This document shows, one piece after another, positions 47,431-57,564 of a DNA stretch of 64,000 bases. The position numbers and the translations under genes were made by a program. Numbering within the stretch: the first letter of the stretch is position 1; each line of letters begins with the position of its first letter. This stretch comes from Aurantibacter aestuarii (GTDB lineage: Bacteria > Bacteroidota > Bacteroidia > Flavobacteriales > Flavobacteriaceae): the NCBI RefSeq assembly GCF_003008425.1, contig NZ_PXOQ01000007.1:954419-1018418 (forward strand), read 5' to 3'. The notes under the pieces were generated by a model. The model was not told the DNA's origin. It saw nothing but the letters and a program-made list of their open reading frames with translations, and made no database searches.

Positions 47431-48624
47431 TTATGAAACTGCTTCAGCAATTCGCTTAATAGCTTCTTTAATTTGGTCTTGACTAGCTGCATAACTAATT
47501 CTTATGCAATTAGGGTTTCCAAAAGATTCTCCAGAAACGGTTGCAACTAGAGCTTCTTCCAATAGAAATAATGATAAGTCACTTGCTGAATTTATGGTTT
47601 TTCCTTTTAAGGTTTTTCCGAAGAAAAAAGACACGTCTGGAAATACATAAAATGCACCTTCAGGGATATTGGTTTTAAAACCTTCAATTTTACCTAATAA
47701 ATTTAAAATTAAGTCGCGTCTTACTTTAAATTCATCAATCATAAATTGCACTTTGCTAGGCGATTCGTTTAAAGCAGTAATGGTGGCACGTTGCGCAATA
47801 CAATTGGCACCACTAGTAATTTGTCCCTGCATTTTATTACAAGCACGTGCAATCCAGTCTGGAGCACCAATGTAACCTATACGCCAACCGGTCATGGCAA
47901 ATGCTTTACTTACGCCATTTACAGTAATGGTATTGTTAAACATCCCGTCAATTTCTGCCATACTAATATGACCTTTTGTGGTATAGTTAATATGCTCATA
48001 AATTTCATCAGACAGCACATAAATATCTGGGTAATTTCTTAATACCTTAGCCAAGCCTTCTAATTCCTCTTTACTGTAAAGTGAACCACTTGGGTTACAT
48101 GGAGAACTAAACCAAATCATTTTTGTTTTTGGAGTAATTGCAGCCTCTAATTGCGCAGGAGTCATTTTAAAATCGGTATCGATAGAAGTTTTAACTTCAA
48201 CAGGAACACCTTCGGCTAATTTTACAATATCTGCATAGCTTACCCAATATGGGCAAGGAATAATGACTTCATCTCCCTGGTTAAGCATAACCAAAGCTAC
48301 GTTTGCTAGCGACTGTTTTGCTCCCGTAGATACTACTATTTGTGGTAACGTATAAGTTAAATTATTATCACGTTTAAATTTAGTAATAACAGCCTGTTTT
48401 AACTCGGTATATCCATCTACAGGTGTGTAGGAGTTATAATTTTCATTAATCGCTTCTATAGCCGCGTCTTTAATATAATCGGGCGTGTTAAAGTCAGGTT
48501 CACCTAAACTAAGTCCTATAATGTCTTTGCCTTCTTCTTTAAGTTCTCTGGCTTTTGCTGCCATAGCTAAAGTGGCAGAAGTTGACATGTTTAAAATACG
48601 TTCAGATAATTGATTTGTGCTCAT
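47431..48624 (-). CDS. Class I aminotransferase (aspartate aminotransferase-like)
   Basis: 397 residues. The PLP lysine is in TVNGVSKAFAMTGWRIGY (about 232-249). NPSGSLY, the N-terminal GLSLGEPDFNTP and the C-terminal RISYAAS arginine complete the fold type I site. It matches the Ib subgroup of aspartate/prephenate aminotransferases. It is followed upstream (minus strand, 10 nt) by the desaturase gene. Confidence 0.92.
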   Translation of the reverse strand: MSTNQLSERILNMSTSATLAMAAKARELKEEGKDIIGLSLGEPDFNTPDYIKDAAIEAINENYNSYTPVDGYTELKQAVITKFKRDNNLTYTLPQIVVSTGAKQSLANVALVMLNQGDEVIIPCPYWVSYADIVKLAEGVPVEVKTSIDTDFKMTPAQLEAAITPKTKMIWFSSPCNPSGSLYSKEELEGLAKVLRNYPDIYVLSDEIYEHINYTTKGHISMAEIDGMFNNTITVNGVSKAFAMTGWRIGYIGAPDWIARACNKMQGQITSGANCIAQRATITALNESPSKVQFMIDEFKVRRDLILNLLGKIEGFKTNIPEGAFYVFPDVSFFFGKTLKGKTINSASDLSLFLLEEALVATVSGESFGNPNCIRISYAASQDQIKEAIKRIAEAVS

Positions 48625-48634
48625 TAAATTTGGG

Positions 48635-49735
48635 TTAGGCTTGTAAAGCAGGATTCATTCCCATTTCTTTTAAATATCTAAAATGAGCAATAATAGCTTT
48701 ACGTGTGGTTTTATATTCGTTATAGGGTAAATTAAATTCGTTTGCTGTGTTTTTTACAATTTCAGCTATTTTAGTGTAGTGCACATGACTAATGTTTGGA
48801 AAAATATGGTGTTCTACTTGGTGGTTTAATCCGCCAGTATACCAGTTAATAATTTTACTTTTTGCACCAAAATTAACTGTAGTTTTTAATTGGTGAATTG
48901 CCCAAGTGTTTTTCATGGTTCCGTTTTCTTCAGGTAAAGGCATTTCAGCTTCATCCATCACATGTGCTAATTGAAACACCACACTAAGAATTAATCCAGC
49001 CGTATAATGCATAACGAAAAATCCTATTAAAATTTTCCACCAAGCGACGTCCATAAAAACCATAGGGATAACAATCCATATTGAAACATAAACAATTTTA
49101 GAAATTACTAGCTTACTCCAGTTCCATACAGGATTTGGAAATTTACCGTAAGATAATTTACGGCTCATATAGCGTTTCATTTGTTGCCAATCGGTTGTAA
49201 TAGCCCAGTTTATAGTTAATAATCCGTATAAAAGTACTGAGTAATAGTGTTGAAATTTGTGGTGTTTATGCCATTTTGCATGCTTAGAAAAACGTAAAAT
49301 ACGTCCAGCTTCTAGATCTTCATCATGACCATGAATGTTTGTGTATGTATGGTGTAATACATTGTGTTGAACTTTCCAATTGTAAACATTTCCAGCAAGA
49401 ATATAAATACTACTTCCCATTAAATTGTTTACCCAATCTTTGTTAGAGAAAGAACCGTGATTTCCGTCATGCATCACATTCATCCCAATACCAGCCATTC
49501 CAATTCCCATAACTACGGTTAACAGGAGCTGGATCCACTCATTAATATTTAAGGTTAACATTAAAAAATAGGGTGCTAAAAATAGCGTAAACATTACGAT
49601 GGTTTTTAACCAAATACGCCAGTCGCCTGTACGTTTTATTTTGTTTTCTTTAAAGTAGGAATTAACGCGTTTATTTAAGGTTCTAAAAAAATTTGCAGAA
49701 TCCGTTCTTGAAAATGAAAGGGTTTTATTTGTCAT
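48635..49735 (-). CDS. Membrane fatty acid desaturase
   Basis: 366 residues from the ATG at 49735; a TTG at 49744 would add three residues and is not needed. The three His boxes are MHDGNHGSF (about 88-96), HNVLHHTYTN and HQVEHHIFPN, and there are several membrane segments. The Q-x-x-HH third box is the front-end/acyl-CoA desaturase type that binds two irons. It probably tunes membrane fluidity, useful in cold or marine settings. No cytochrome b5 domain is fused. Confidence 0.93.
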   Translation of the reverse strand: MTNKTLSFSRTDSANFFRTLNKRVNSYFKENKIKRTGDWRIWLKTIVMFTLFLAPYFLMLTLNINEWIQLLLTVVMGIGMAGIGMNVMHDGNHGSFSNKDWVNNLMGSSIYILAGNVYNWKVQHNVLHHTYTNIHGHDEDLEAGRILRFSKHAKWHKHHKFQHYYSVLLYGLLTINWAITTDWQQMKRYMSRKLSYGKFPNPVWNWSKLVISKIVYVSIWIVIPMVFMDVAWWKILIGFFVMHYTAGLILSVVFQLAHVMDEAEMPLPEENGTMKNTWAIHQLKTTVNFGAKSKIINWYTGGLNHQVEHHIFPNISHVHYTKIAEIVKNTANEFNLPYNEYKTTRKAIIAHFRYLKEMGMNPALQA

Positions 49736-49832
49736 AATAATCAATATTTATAAACGCTATAGCCGTTTAAATATTTGCGGTAAAGATAAATAATAAACGC
49801 CTGTTTTAAATTATTATTTGATGTTAAAATGA

Positions 49833-49840
49833 TATTTTTG
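49833..49840 (+). promoter_or_regulatory. Predicted -7 box of the rsmG promoter
   Basis: TATTTTTG matches TAnnTTTG. Its position, 24 nt before the ATG at 49864, rules out the earlier GTG at 49840 as the start. The -33 element is unclear. Confidence 0.55.
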
Positions 49841-49863
49841 TGGAAATTAACATATTTGTACTC

Positions 49864-50496
49864 ATGGAGCTCATTTTAAAATATTTTCCGGATTTAACTC
49901 AAGATCAAATTGATAAATTCTCAAAACTAGAAGCATTATATCAGGACTGGAATTTGAAAATTAATGTTGTTTCCAGAAAGGATATAGATGAGTTGTATTT
50001 GCGCCATGTGTTGCACTCTCTGGCAATAGCGAAGGTTATACAATTTAAGGATGGAGCTAAGCTAATGGATGTTGGTACAGGTGGCGGATTTCCAGGAATT
50101 CCCCTAGCTATTTTGTTTCCAGAGTGTCAGTTTCATTTGGTAGATAGTATTAATAAGAAATTAAATGTGGTACGAGAAGTAGTTGCTGGATGCGATTTAC
50201 AAAATGTTAAAGTAACACATACACGTGTAGAAGAAATCAAAGAAACTTACGATTTTATAATAAGCCGTGCTGTTGCAGCTATGCCAACATTTGTTCATTG
50301 GGTAAAAGGAAGAATCGCAAAAGACAATAATCATGAGTTGCGAAATGGGATTTTATACTTAAAAGGTGGCGACTTGACTGAAGAATTAAAAGATTACATA
50401 ACCACTACTATTTATAATATTCCAGACTTTTTTGAAGAAGATTTTTTTGAAACTAAAAAAATAGTGCATTTACCAATGAAGTATAAGGTGAAGTAG
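49864..50496 (+). CDS. rsmG: 16S rRNA (guanine(527)-N(7))-methyltransferase
   Basis: 210 residues from the ATG at 49864 (MELILKYFPDLTQDQ), the family start. SAM-binding motif MDVGTGGGFPGIPLAI (about 69-84). NVVSRKDIDELYLRHVLHSL is the usual N-terminal signature. It makes m7G in the 530 loop of 16S rRNA; loss gives low-level streptomycin resistance in other bacteria. Monocistronic. Confidence 0.96.
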   Translation: MELILKYFPDLTQDQIDKFSKLEALYQDWNLKINVVSRKDIDELYLRHVLHSLAIAKVIQFKDGAKLMDVGTGGGFPGIPLAILFPECQFHLVDSINKKLNVVREVVAGCDLQNVKVTHTRVEEIKETYDFIISRAVAAMPTFVHWVKGRIAKDNNHELRNGILYLKGGDLTEELKDYITTTIYNIPDFFEEDFFETKKIVHLPMKYKVK

Positions 50497-50530
50497 AATG
50501 CAGATAGATCAAAAGAGAATTGAAAGCGGT

Positions 50531-50719
50531 TTAAAAAAGCTTTGTGTTCTTAAAAAGTATTGATATAAAAACAATTAAAGTGGTAACTAAAAATATAATA
50601 TTAATTATTCTGGCAAAAGGTGGAGCACCTTCTGGCCAGATTTGACCTAATAATACCGTACAATTTGTAATAAGTAAAATGCTTAAGAAGGGTTTACTGA
50701 TTTTTTTATTTGTGTTCAT
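50531..50719 (-). CDS. Small two-TM membrane protein
   Basis: 62 residues. The first segment is about 10-27 (LSILLITNCTVLLGQIW). A conserved-looking PEGAPPFARIINIIF loop follows, then a second segment (about 40-57). Function unknown. The distinctive loop and clean hydrophobicity suggest a real gene rather than chance. Confidence 0.5.
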   Translation of the reverse strand: MNTNKKISKPFLSILLITNCTVLLGQIWPEGAPPFARIINIIFLVTTLIVFISILFKNTKLF

Positions 50720-50841
50720 CCCAAAATATTTTACAAAATAAAATATTAAAAAAATAAATACTAAAATGATTTTCTTTCCGTTTTAGAGAAAAACCAAACC
50801 GCCATAAAACACCTCTACTTTTTAATTTTAAATTATTTTGT

Positions 50842-51498
50842 ATGAAATCTTTAGTGTTTTATGTGTCTCTTTTATTTGTTTTTGTGGCCTGTTCAGAATC
50901 AAATTCAGAAGATTTGGAGCATCAGGTTGTTAATTTAGAAAACCCCAATAATTTTTATGCCTTAACTGTTGGTAATTCTTGGGTTTATAAAAATTACAAA
51001 TACAACAATTTTACACAAGACTACGATGAAACCACTGTAATTGATTCGGTTAGTATTGTTGGTACAGAACTTATTTCAGGTGTTAAGTATTTTAAATTTA
51101 GACGGTTTACCACTGGTAATGATAACAATATAACTTTTTGTAATCAAAATGGAGAGTATTTTGAATATTTACGGGAAAATGATGGTAATTTGGTTAATGA
51201 TGCCGGAAAAGTTAAATTTTCCAATAGCGATTTTAGTCAGCGTTTAATTTTAGATGCCGATTGGGGTACTATCTATGAAAATTTAATCTCTGGAACCAGT
51301 CAATTAAATGTTGAAGCAGGAACTTTTACTTGTATTAATTCCGAACGTTATGCTATTACAGAAAATGGAGATCAACTCGCAGGTCTAGATAAATTTTATT
51401 ATTCTGATGGGTTTGGTCTGATTTACGATACTCAATCTTTTGTTGTTTCAGCTTATCCTTACATCATAAGACGTTTAGATTCATATGACATTCAATAA
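50842..51498 (+). CDS. Hypothetical lipoprotein
   Basis: 218 residues. The lipobox is FVFVAC (Cys17), followed by SESNSEDLEH. The mature domain has YALTVGNSWVYKNYKY and later GTFTCINSERYAITENG. Both resemble secreted flavobacterial lipoproteins of unknown role. It is a single gene closed by a strong terminator. Confidence 0.78.
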   Translation: MKSLVFYVSLLFVFVACSESNSEDLEHQVVNLENPNNFYALTVGNSWVYKNYKYNNFTQDYDETTVIDSVSIVGTELISGVKYFKFRRFTTGNDNNITFCNQNGEYFEYLRENDGNLVNDAGKVKFSNSDFSQRLILDADWGTIYENLISGTSQLNVEAGTFTCINSERYAITENGDQLAGLDKFYYSDGFGLIYDTQSFVVSAYPYIIRRLDSYDIQ

Positions 51499-51500
51499 AA

Positions 51501-51534
51501 AAAAAAGACCTTTCAATTGGGAAAGGTCTTTTTT
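51501..51534. terminator. Bidirectional terminator
   Basis: AAAAAAGACCTTTC (51501-51514) and GAAAGGTCTTTTTT (51521-51534) form a perfect 14-bp stem with a 6-nt loop. It serves the lipoprotein gene and convergent metK. Confidence 0.9.
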
Positions 51535-51551
51535 AAATTATAAGTAATTAA

Positions 51552-52841
51552 TTATAAGCCAAAAGCAGATTTAACCTGCTCTACATAATCTAATTTTTCC
51601 CATGTAAAGGTCTCTACAGTTTCGGTAACTGTTTGTCCCATTGGGTTAGAAAATGTAACTTCTTTAGTTTCTGGTGTGCGTCCCATGTGTCCATAGGCTG
51701 CGGTGTCAGAATATATTGGCGTTCTTAGTTTTAAACGTTGTTCTATAAAGTAAGGACGCATATCAAATATAGATTCTACAATTTTACTTATTTCACCATC
51801 TGTTTTATTAACGGTAGCAGTACCATAAGTTTCTACATTAATACTGGTTGGTTTTGCAACACCAATTGCGTAACTTACCTGCACTAATACTTCTTTACAT
51901 AAGCCTGCTGCTACTAAATTTTTTGCAATATGTCTTGTTGCATATGCACCAGAGCGGTCTACTTTACTTGGATCTTTACCAGAAAATGCACCACCTCCAT
52001 GGGCACCTTTACCACCATAAGTGTCTACTATAATTTTTCGACCCGTTAAACCAGTATCGCCGTGTGGTCCACCAATAACAAAAACACCTGTTGGATTAAT
52101 GTGGTAGGTAATTTGGTCTGTAAATAATTTTTGAATATGCGCTGGTAAATTCTCTACAACACGAGGAATTAAAATGTTTTTAATGTCAAAATTAATTTTT
52201 TCTAACATTAACTCATTGGCTTCCTCTCGATCTTCTTTAGAATTAGATTTTGGCTTTATAAAGTCATCATGTTGGGTAGATAATACAATTGCATCAATAC
52301 GTTGTGGTACATTATCATCACTATACTCAATAGTAACCTGAGACTTAGCATCTGGACGTAAATACTTTATCTCATTATTTTCTCGTCTAATTGCTGCCAA
52401 TTCCTTTAAAAGTCTATGAGATAACTCTAAGGCTAAAGGCATATAGTTTTCGGTTTCATCAGTAGCATAACCAAACATCATACCTTGGTCTCCAGCACCT
52501 TGATCTTCTGGGTTACCTCGGTCTACACCTTGATTAATATCTGGAGACTGCTCATGAATGGCAGAAAGCACACCACAAGAGCTTCCATCAAACATATAGG
52601 CTCCTTTGGTGTAGCCAATTTTATTAATAACGTCACGTGCAATTTGCTGTACGTCTAAATAGGTGTCCGATTTTACTTCACCAGCAAGTACGACCTGTCC
52701 GGTTGTTACTAAAGTTTCGCAAGCAACTTTAGAGTTTTTATCGAATGCTAAAAAATGGTCAATTAAAGCATCACTAATTTGATCGGCTATTTTATCTGGA
52801 TGACCTTCAGAAACACTTTCGGATGTAAATAAATATGACAT
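51552..52841 (-). CDS. metK: S-adenosylmethionine synthetase
   Basis: 429 residues. The ATP site is [31 protein letters not shown], the P-loop [18 protein letters not shown] and a C-terminal [10 protein letters not shown] follow. It forms SAM from methionine and ATP. It is a single gene under its own promoter and a SAM-II-like riboswitch in a leader of about 120 nt, so its product should repress it. Confidence 0.97.
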   Translation of the reverse strand: MSYLFTSESVSEGHPDKIADQISDALIDHFLAFDKNSKVACETLVTTGQVVLAGEVKSDTYLDVQQIARDVINKIGYTKGAYMFDGSSCGVLSAIHEQSPDINQGVDRGNPEDQGAGDQGMMFGYATDETENYMPLALELSHRLLKELAAIRRENNEIKYLRPDAKSQVTIEYSDDNVPQRIDAIVLSTQHDDFIKPKSNSKEDREEANELMLEKINFDIKNILIPRVVENLPAHIQKLFTDQITYHINPTGVFVIGGPHGDTGLTGRKIIVDTYGGKGAHGGGAFSGKDPSKVDRSGAYATRHIAKNLVAAGLCKEVLVQVSYAIGVAKPTSINVETYGTATVNKTDGEISKIVESIFDMRPYFIEQRLKLRTPIYSDTAAYGHMGRTPETKEVTFSNPMGQTVTETVETFTWEKLDYVEQVKSAFGL

Positions 52842-52907
52842 AATTGTAAACTTAATATTGTTTGTAATTAAAAAAATTAAGATTGCAATTGCTAGAGGAG
52901 TAGTTTA

Positions 52908-52958
52908 CTGCTTTAGCATTTTTTTAAAGAGGTTGCAATCAGATCAAATCATTCCTCT
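52908..52958 (-). ncRNA. SAM-II-like riboswitch in the metK leader
   Basis: On the minus strand: P1 5' AGAGG (52958-52954), loop TGATTTGATCTGATTGCAA, P1 3' CCTCT (52932-52928), an A-rich linker, then ATGCTAAAGCAG. TGATTT...TTGCAA in the loop and GCTAAA after P1 are the conserved SAM-II (metA motif) positions. CTG in the loop can pair with CAG after GCTAAA to close the pseudoknot. The predicted transcript starts about 5 nt before P1, so the aptamer is at the very 5' end. Confidence 0.75.
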
Positions 52959-52969
52959 GTAATAGATTG

Positions 52970-53001
52970 CAAATATAGAAGCTTTAAAATACATAACCAA
53001 A
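52970..53001 (-). promoter_or_regulatory. Promoter of metK
   Basis: On the minus strand TTTG (53001-52998), a 20-nt spacer and TATATTTG (52977-52970) match the phylum consensus exactly. The start falls near 52963, just before the riboswitch. Confidence 0.8.
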
Positions 53002-53081
53002 AGATTCAATCTTAAAGAAATCAAAAAAAAGTATATGTAAAATTATCATATTCGTAAAAGTTTGCGTTTTATTAAAAATAA

Positions 53082-53113
53082 TTTGGTCAGGTAATGCTAT
53101 TGTTACACTTTTG
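53082..53113 (+). promoter_or_regulatory. Predicted promoter of the ilv operon
   Basis: TTTG (53082-53085), a 20-nt spacer and CACTTTTG (53106-53113) fit with one mismatch. The leader peptide ATG lies 11 nt after the -7 box. Confidence 0.45.
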
Positions 53114-53123
53114 TCTAACACAT

Positions 53124-53180
53124 ATGAAAAACAACAACATCATTTTTATCATTTCTATTATTGCTTTTGCAAGGCGATAA
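53124..53180 (+). CDS. ilv leader peptide (attenuator)
   Basis: The peptide is MKNNNIIFIISIIAFARR: 18 residues, six of them Ile, arranged as three pairs. It ends 25 nt before a strong terminator and 76 nt before ilvE, the first gene of the isoleucine/valine operon. This is the layout of transcription attenuation by ribosome stalling. AAGGAA at 53179-53184, directly at the stop codon, can pair with TTCCTT at 53211-53216 in the terminator. A ribosome stalled at Ile codons leaves it free (read-through); a ribosome at the stop covers it (termination). Confidence 0.82.
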   Translation: MKNNNIIFIISIIAFARR

Positions 53181-53205
53181 GGAATGGTATATATAACATT
53201 AAGTT

Positions 53206-53236
53206 AAGCCTTCCTTTTTTGGAAGGCTTTTTTTTT
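53206..53236 (+). terminator. Attenuator terminator before ilvE
   Basis: AAGCCTTCC (53206-53214) pairs perfectly with GGAAGGCTT (53221-53229) around six T and is followed by a long T-run. It lies in the leader, between the leader peptide and the first structural gene. Confidence 0.9.
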
Positions 53237-53256
53237 GAATTTAATTAAGGTAAATT

Positions 53257-54147
53257 ATGTATTACAACGAGAGCAGTGTCGTATTCCATAACGGAGCATT
53301 TAAAAACCCAAAAGAGGTTTTGTTAGAAACTTACGGACAAACATTACATTATGGTAATGGTGTTTTTGAAGGAGTTAGAGCTTATAAAACAAAAAACGGA
53401 ACTCGAATTTTTAAGGCAGAAGACCATTATAAGCGCTTAAAATATGGTGCAGAGGTCATGGGTATTCCTTTTAATTATTCAGTAGAAGAACTGGTAACTT
53501 TAACCTACCAATTATTAGTAAAAAATAATCTGGAAGACGCTTATATCAGACCATTAATTACAGCTGGAGCCGATATGAGTTTGCGGACTTCTACAGAAGC
53601 CAATCTAACCATTCAATGTTGGGCTTGGGGAAAATATATGGGCGATAAATTACTACGTGTAAAAACCTCTTCTTTTGAAAGACCAAACCCTAAATCTTGT
53701 TTTGTTGATGCTAAAATTACAGGTCACTATACCAATTCAATCTTAGCTACTAACGAAGCTAAATCTGCTGGGTTTGATGAAGCTTTACTTTTAGACATGC
53801 ATGGAAACGTAGCAGAATGTTCTGGTGCTAATGTATTTATGGAAAAAGATGGGAAACTATATACACCTAAAAAAGGAAATATAATGCCTGGTATTACGCG
53901 TCAAGTCATTATGCAAATTTGTAAAGACGAAGGTATTCCGGTAGAAGAAAAACTATTTACCATAGATGAATTTAAAAATGCAGACGCTGCCTTTTTTACT
54001 GGAACTGCGGCAGAAGTAGTTGGGTTAGAATCTATAGACAATTATAAATTCCCTAAAGATTTTGAAACCACTTTCGGTGCAAAATTAATGAAGCTTTATC
54101 AGGATGAGGTTTTAGAACAACGCCAAAAACAACCACAACATGCTTAA
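53257..54147 (+). CDS. ilvE: Branched-chain amino acid aminotransferase
   Basis: 296 residues, fold type IV PLP enzyme. [14 protein letters not shown] is near the N-terminus. The PLP lysine is in [15 protein letters not shown], and [20 protein letters not shown] and [13 protein letters not shown] follow. It does the last step of Ile, Val and Leu synthesis. First gene of ilvE-D-B-N-C-A, overlapping ilvD by 8 nt. Confidence 0.96.
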   Translation: MYYNESSVVFHNGAFKNPKEVLLETYGQTLHYGNGVFEGVRAYKTKNGTRIFKAEDHYKRLKYGAEVMGIPFNYSVEELVTLTYQLLVKNNLEDAYIRPLITAGADMSLRTSTEANLTIQCWAWGKYMGDKLLRVKTSSFERPNPKSCFVDAKITGHYTNSILATNEAKSAGFDEALLLDMHGNVAECSGANVFMEKDGKLYTPKKGNIMPGITRQVIMQICKDEGIPVEEKLFTIDEFKNADAAFFTGTAAEVVGLESIDNYKFPKDFETTFGAKLMKLYQDEVLEQRQKQPQHA

Positions 54148-55813
54148 TAAATATAGCAAAACAGTAACACAAGACGATACGCAACCTGCAGCTCAAGCCA
54201 TGTTGCACGCTATTGGTTTAACTAAAGAAGATTTTAAGAAACCCATTATTGGCATTGCAAGCACAGGTTACGAAGGTAATCCGTGTAATATGCACTTAAA
54301 TGATTTAGCTAAACTGGTTAAACAAGGCACCAAAAAAAAGGATATTGTAGGTCTTATATTTAATACTATTGGCGTTAGCGATGGAATTTCTATGGGAACA
54401 CCAGGAATGCGGTATTCATTACCTTCAAGAGATGTTATTGCAGATTCCATGGAGACTGTAGTGCAGGCGATGAGTTACGATGGTTTAGTTACTGTAGTAG
54501 GTTGCGATAAAAATATGCCAGGTGCGTTAATTGCAATGATTCGTCTAAATAGACCTAGTATTTTGGTGTATGGTGGAACAATTGATTCTGGTTGTCATAA
54601 CGGACAAAAACTAGATGTAGTTTCTGCTTTTGAGGCTTGGGGAAGCAAAGTTGCTGGAACCATGAAAGAAGACGAATATCAAAGCATTGTAGAAAAGGCA
54701 TGTCCTGGAGCTGGAGCTTGTGGTGGTATGTATACTGCGAATACTATGGCGTCTTCTATAGAGGCTTTAGGAATGGCTTTACCATTTAACTCTTCTAATC
54801 CTGCTTTAAGTAATGCTAAACAAGAAGAAAGTGTTAGAGCTGGAGAAGCATTACGTTTATTGTTAGAAAAAGACATAAAGCCATCAGATATTATTACACG
54901 AAAATCTCTTGAAAATGCTGTTAGGTTAGTAACAATTCTTGGCGGATCAACAAATGCAGTATTACATTTTTTGGCTATAGCTAGAGCTGCTAATATAGAT
55001 TTTACATTAAAGGATTTTCAAAAGATTAGCGATACAACTCCATTTTTAGCAGATTTAAAACCTAGCGGTAAATATTTAATGGAAGATGTTCATGCGGTTG
55101 GCGGGATTCCTGCAGTAATGAAATACCTTTTAAGTAAAGGGTTATTACACGGAGATTGTTTAACCGTAACAGGTAAAACCGTAGCCGAAAATTTAGCTGA
55201 AGTCAATGATTTAACTTCTGGTCAAGATGTTATTAAGCCTGTAGAAAAACCAATTAAAATCTCTGGACATTTAAGAATGTTATATGGTAATTTAGCTCAA
55301 GAAGGTAGCGTAGCTAAAATAACAGGAAAAGAAGGATTAAAATTTTCTGGAAAAGCAAAAGTTTTTGAAGGTGAATATGCTGCAAATGATGGTATTCGTG
55401 ACGGAAAGGTAACTAAAGGTGATGTTGTAGTTATTCGTTACGAAGGTCCAAAAGGCGGACCCGGAATGCCAGAAATGTTAAAGCCTACTGCTGCTATTAT
55501 GGGAGCAGGTTTAGGTAAAGATGTCGCTTTAATTACAGACGGAAGATTTTCAGGTGGAACGCACGGTTTTGTTGTTGGACATATCACACCAGAAGCTCAA
55601 GAAGGAGGAACCATTGCTTTAGTAAAAGATGGCGATGTTATTACTATAGATGCCGAAACAAATTCTATTATTCTTGAAGTTTCGGAGGAAGAATTAAATA
55701 AAAGAAAAGCGTCTTGGAAAGCTCCAGAACTAAAGTTTAAGCGTGGTGTTTTGTACAAATATGCAAAAACAGTTTCGTCTGCGTCTAAAGGTTGTGTAAC
55801 TGATGAATTTTAA
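54140..55813 (+). CDS. ilvD: Dihydroxy-acid dehydratase
   Basis: 557 residues. Iron-sulfur cysteines are in [19 protein letters not shown] and [16 protein letters not shown]. The C-terminal [22 protein letters not shown] signature is present. It dehydrates dihydroxy acids to the 2-oxo acids of Val and Ile. It overlaps ilvE by 8 nt and is followed by ilvB after 27 nt. Confidence 0.97.
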   Translation: MLNKYSKTVTQDDTQPAAQAMLHAIGLTKEDFKKPIIGIASTGYEGNPCNMHLNDLAKLVKQGTKKKDIVGLIFNTIGVSDGISMGTPGMRYSLPSRDVIADSMETVVQAMSYDGLVTVVGCDKNMPGALIAMIRLNRPSILVYGGTIDSGCHNGQKLDVVSAFEAWGSKVAGTMKEDEYQSIVEKACPGAGACGGMYTANTMASSIEALGMALPFNSSNPALSNAKQEESVRAGEALRLLLEKDIKPSDIITRKSLENAVRLVTILGGSTNAVLHFLAIARAANIDFTLKDFQKISDTTPFLADLKPSGKYLMEDVHAVGGIPAVMKYLLSKGLLHGDCLTVTGKTVAENLAEVNDLTSGQDVIKPVEKPIKISGHLRMLYGNLAQEGSVAKITGKEGLKFSGKAKVFEGEYAANDGIRDGKVTKGDVVVIRYEGPKGGPGMPEMLKPTAAIMGAGLGKDVALITDGRFSGGTHGFVVGHITPEAQEGGTIALVKDGDVITIDAETNSIILEVSEEELNKRKASWKAPELKFKRGVLYKYAKTVSSASKGCVTDEF

Positions 55814-55840
55814 AAATGAAAGCCTTTTAAAATATAAAAT

Positions 55841-57553
55841 ATGGCAAATCAAAAAAACATAAAAACACAAAGATTATCTGGAGCAGAAGCTATTATTAAA
55901 TGTCTTTTAGCTGAAGGTGTAGATACCATTTTTGGTTATCCTGGTGGCGCAATTATGCCACTTTACGATAAATTATACGGTTATCAAAATGAGCTTAAAC
56001 ACGTTTTAACGCGTCACGAGCAAGGAGCAACTCATGCAGCACAAGGTTATGCACGTATTTCAAATAAAGTTGGAGTGGTTACAGCAACATCTGGTCCAGG
56101 AGCTACTAATTTAGTAACAGGTTTAGCAGATGCGCAAATAGATTCTACTCCAATGGTATGTATTACAGGTCAAGTAGCATCCCATTTGTTAGGGACAGAT
56201 GCATTTCAAGAAACCGATATTGTTGGTATTTCTACTCCAGTAACTAAATGGAATCACCAAATAACAAAAGCAGAAGATATTCCTTCGGTTTTAGCTAAAG
56301 CATTTTATATCGCCAAAAGTGGTCGTCCAGGTCCTGTTTTAATAGATATAACTAAAGATGCTCAGTTTGAAGAATTTGATTTTTTATATAAAAAATGTAA
56401 TCACATTAGAAGTTATGTGCCAGTTCCAGAAACCAAATCTGGCTCGGTAAAAGCTGCTGCAGAGCTAATAAATAACGCAAAAAAACCATTAATAGTTTGG
56501 GGACAAGGTGTTATTTTAGGAGAAGCTGAAGCAGAATTTAAAGCCGTAATCGAAAAAGCAGGAATTCCTTCGGCTTGGACTATTTTAGGTGCTTCGGCAT
56601 TAGAAACATCTCATAATCTAAATGTTGGAATGGTTGGTATGCATGGTAATTATGCACCAAACAAATTAACTAACGAGTGCGATGTTTTAATTGCTGTGGG
56701 TATGCGTTTTGACGATAGAGTGACGGGCGATTTAAGCCGATATGCTAAACAGGCTAAAGTTATTCATTTTGAAATTGATTCTGCAGAAGTGAATAAAAAC
56801 GTAAAGGCAGATGTGGCAGTTTTAGGTAATGTAAAAGATACTCTAACTCAATTATTACCAGAATTAAGGGCAACAAATCATGACGCTTGGTTACAAGAAT
56901 TTAAAGATTTATATCAAATTGAATTAGAGAAAGTCATTAACGACGACTTAAAGCCAAAAGTAGCTGAAATTACCATGGCGGAAGTTATTGAGCAAATCAA
57001 TATACAAACCAATGCTAAAGCGGCTATTGTGAGCGATGTTGGTCAACACCAAATGGTGGCTTGTCGTTATGCTAAGTTTAAAGAAACCAAAAGTAATATT
57101 ACTTCTGGCGGATTAGGTACTATGGGTTTTGCATTGCCAGCAGCAATTGGTGCTAAAATAGCAGAACCAAATCGAGAAGTCGTAGCTATTATTGGAGATG
57201 GTGGTTACCAAATGACCATTCAGGAGTTAGGAACCATTTTTCAAACTAAAACGCCAGTTAAAATTGTGGTGTTAAATAACGAGTTTTTAGGAATGGTAAG
57301 ACAGTGGCAGCAATTGTTTTTTGACAAACGCTATGCTTCAACAGAAATGGTAAATCCAAACTTTGTTAAAATTGCCGAAGGTTATTCCATTGAAGCTAAA
57401 AAAGTAGTTAAGCGAGAAGATTTAGCACAAGCTGTAGAAGATATGATAAAAAGTAAAAACGCTTACTTTCTAGAAGTTATGGTAGGTAAAGAGAATAATG
57501 TTTTCCCAATGATTCCTACAGGAGCAAGTGTTTCAGAAATCCGTTTAGAGTAA
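55841..57553 (+). CDS. ilvB: Acetolactate synthase large subunit
   Basis: 570 residues. The thiamine-diphosphate enzyme has GYPGGAIMPLYD with the catalytic Glu in TRHEQGATHAAQGYAR. The cofactor site is IIGDGGYQMTIQELGT. It forms acetolactate and acetohydroxybutyrate. Its regulatory subunit follows after 53 nt, a gap that carries a small inverted repeat. Confidence 0.97.
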   Translation: MANQKNIKTQRLSGAEAIIKCLLAEGVDTIFGYPGGAIMPLYDKLYGYQNELKHVLTRHEQGATHAAQGYARISNKVGVVTATSGPGATNLVTGLADAQIDSTPMVCITGQVASHLLGTDAFQETDIVGISTPVTKWNHQITKAEDIPSVLAKAFYIAKSGRPGPVLIDITKDAQFEEFDFLYKKCNHIRSYVPVPETKSGSVKAAAELINNAKKPLIVWGQGVILGEAEAEFKAVIEKAGIPSAWTILGASALETSHNLNVGMVGMHGNYAPNKLTNECDVLIAVGMRFDDRVTGDLSRYAKQAKVIHFEIDSAEVNKNVKADVAVLGNVKDTLTQLLPELRATNHDAWLQEFKDLYQIELEKVINDDLKPKVAEITMAEVIEQINIQTNAKAAIVSDVGQHQMVACRYAKFKETKSNITSGGLGTMGFALPAAIGAKIAEPNREVVAIIGDGGYQMTIQELGTIFQTKTPVKIVVLNNEFLGMVRQWQQLFFDKRYASTEMVNPNFVKIAEGYSIEAKKVVKREDLAQAVEDMIKSKNAYFLEVMVGKENNVFPMIPTGASVSEIRLE

Positions 57554-57564
57554 ATGATAAAGCT

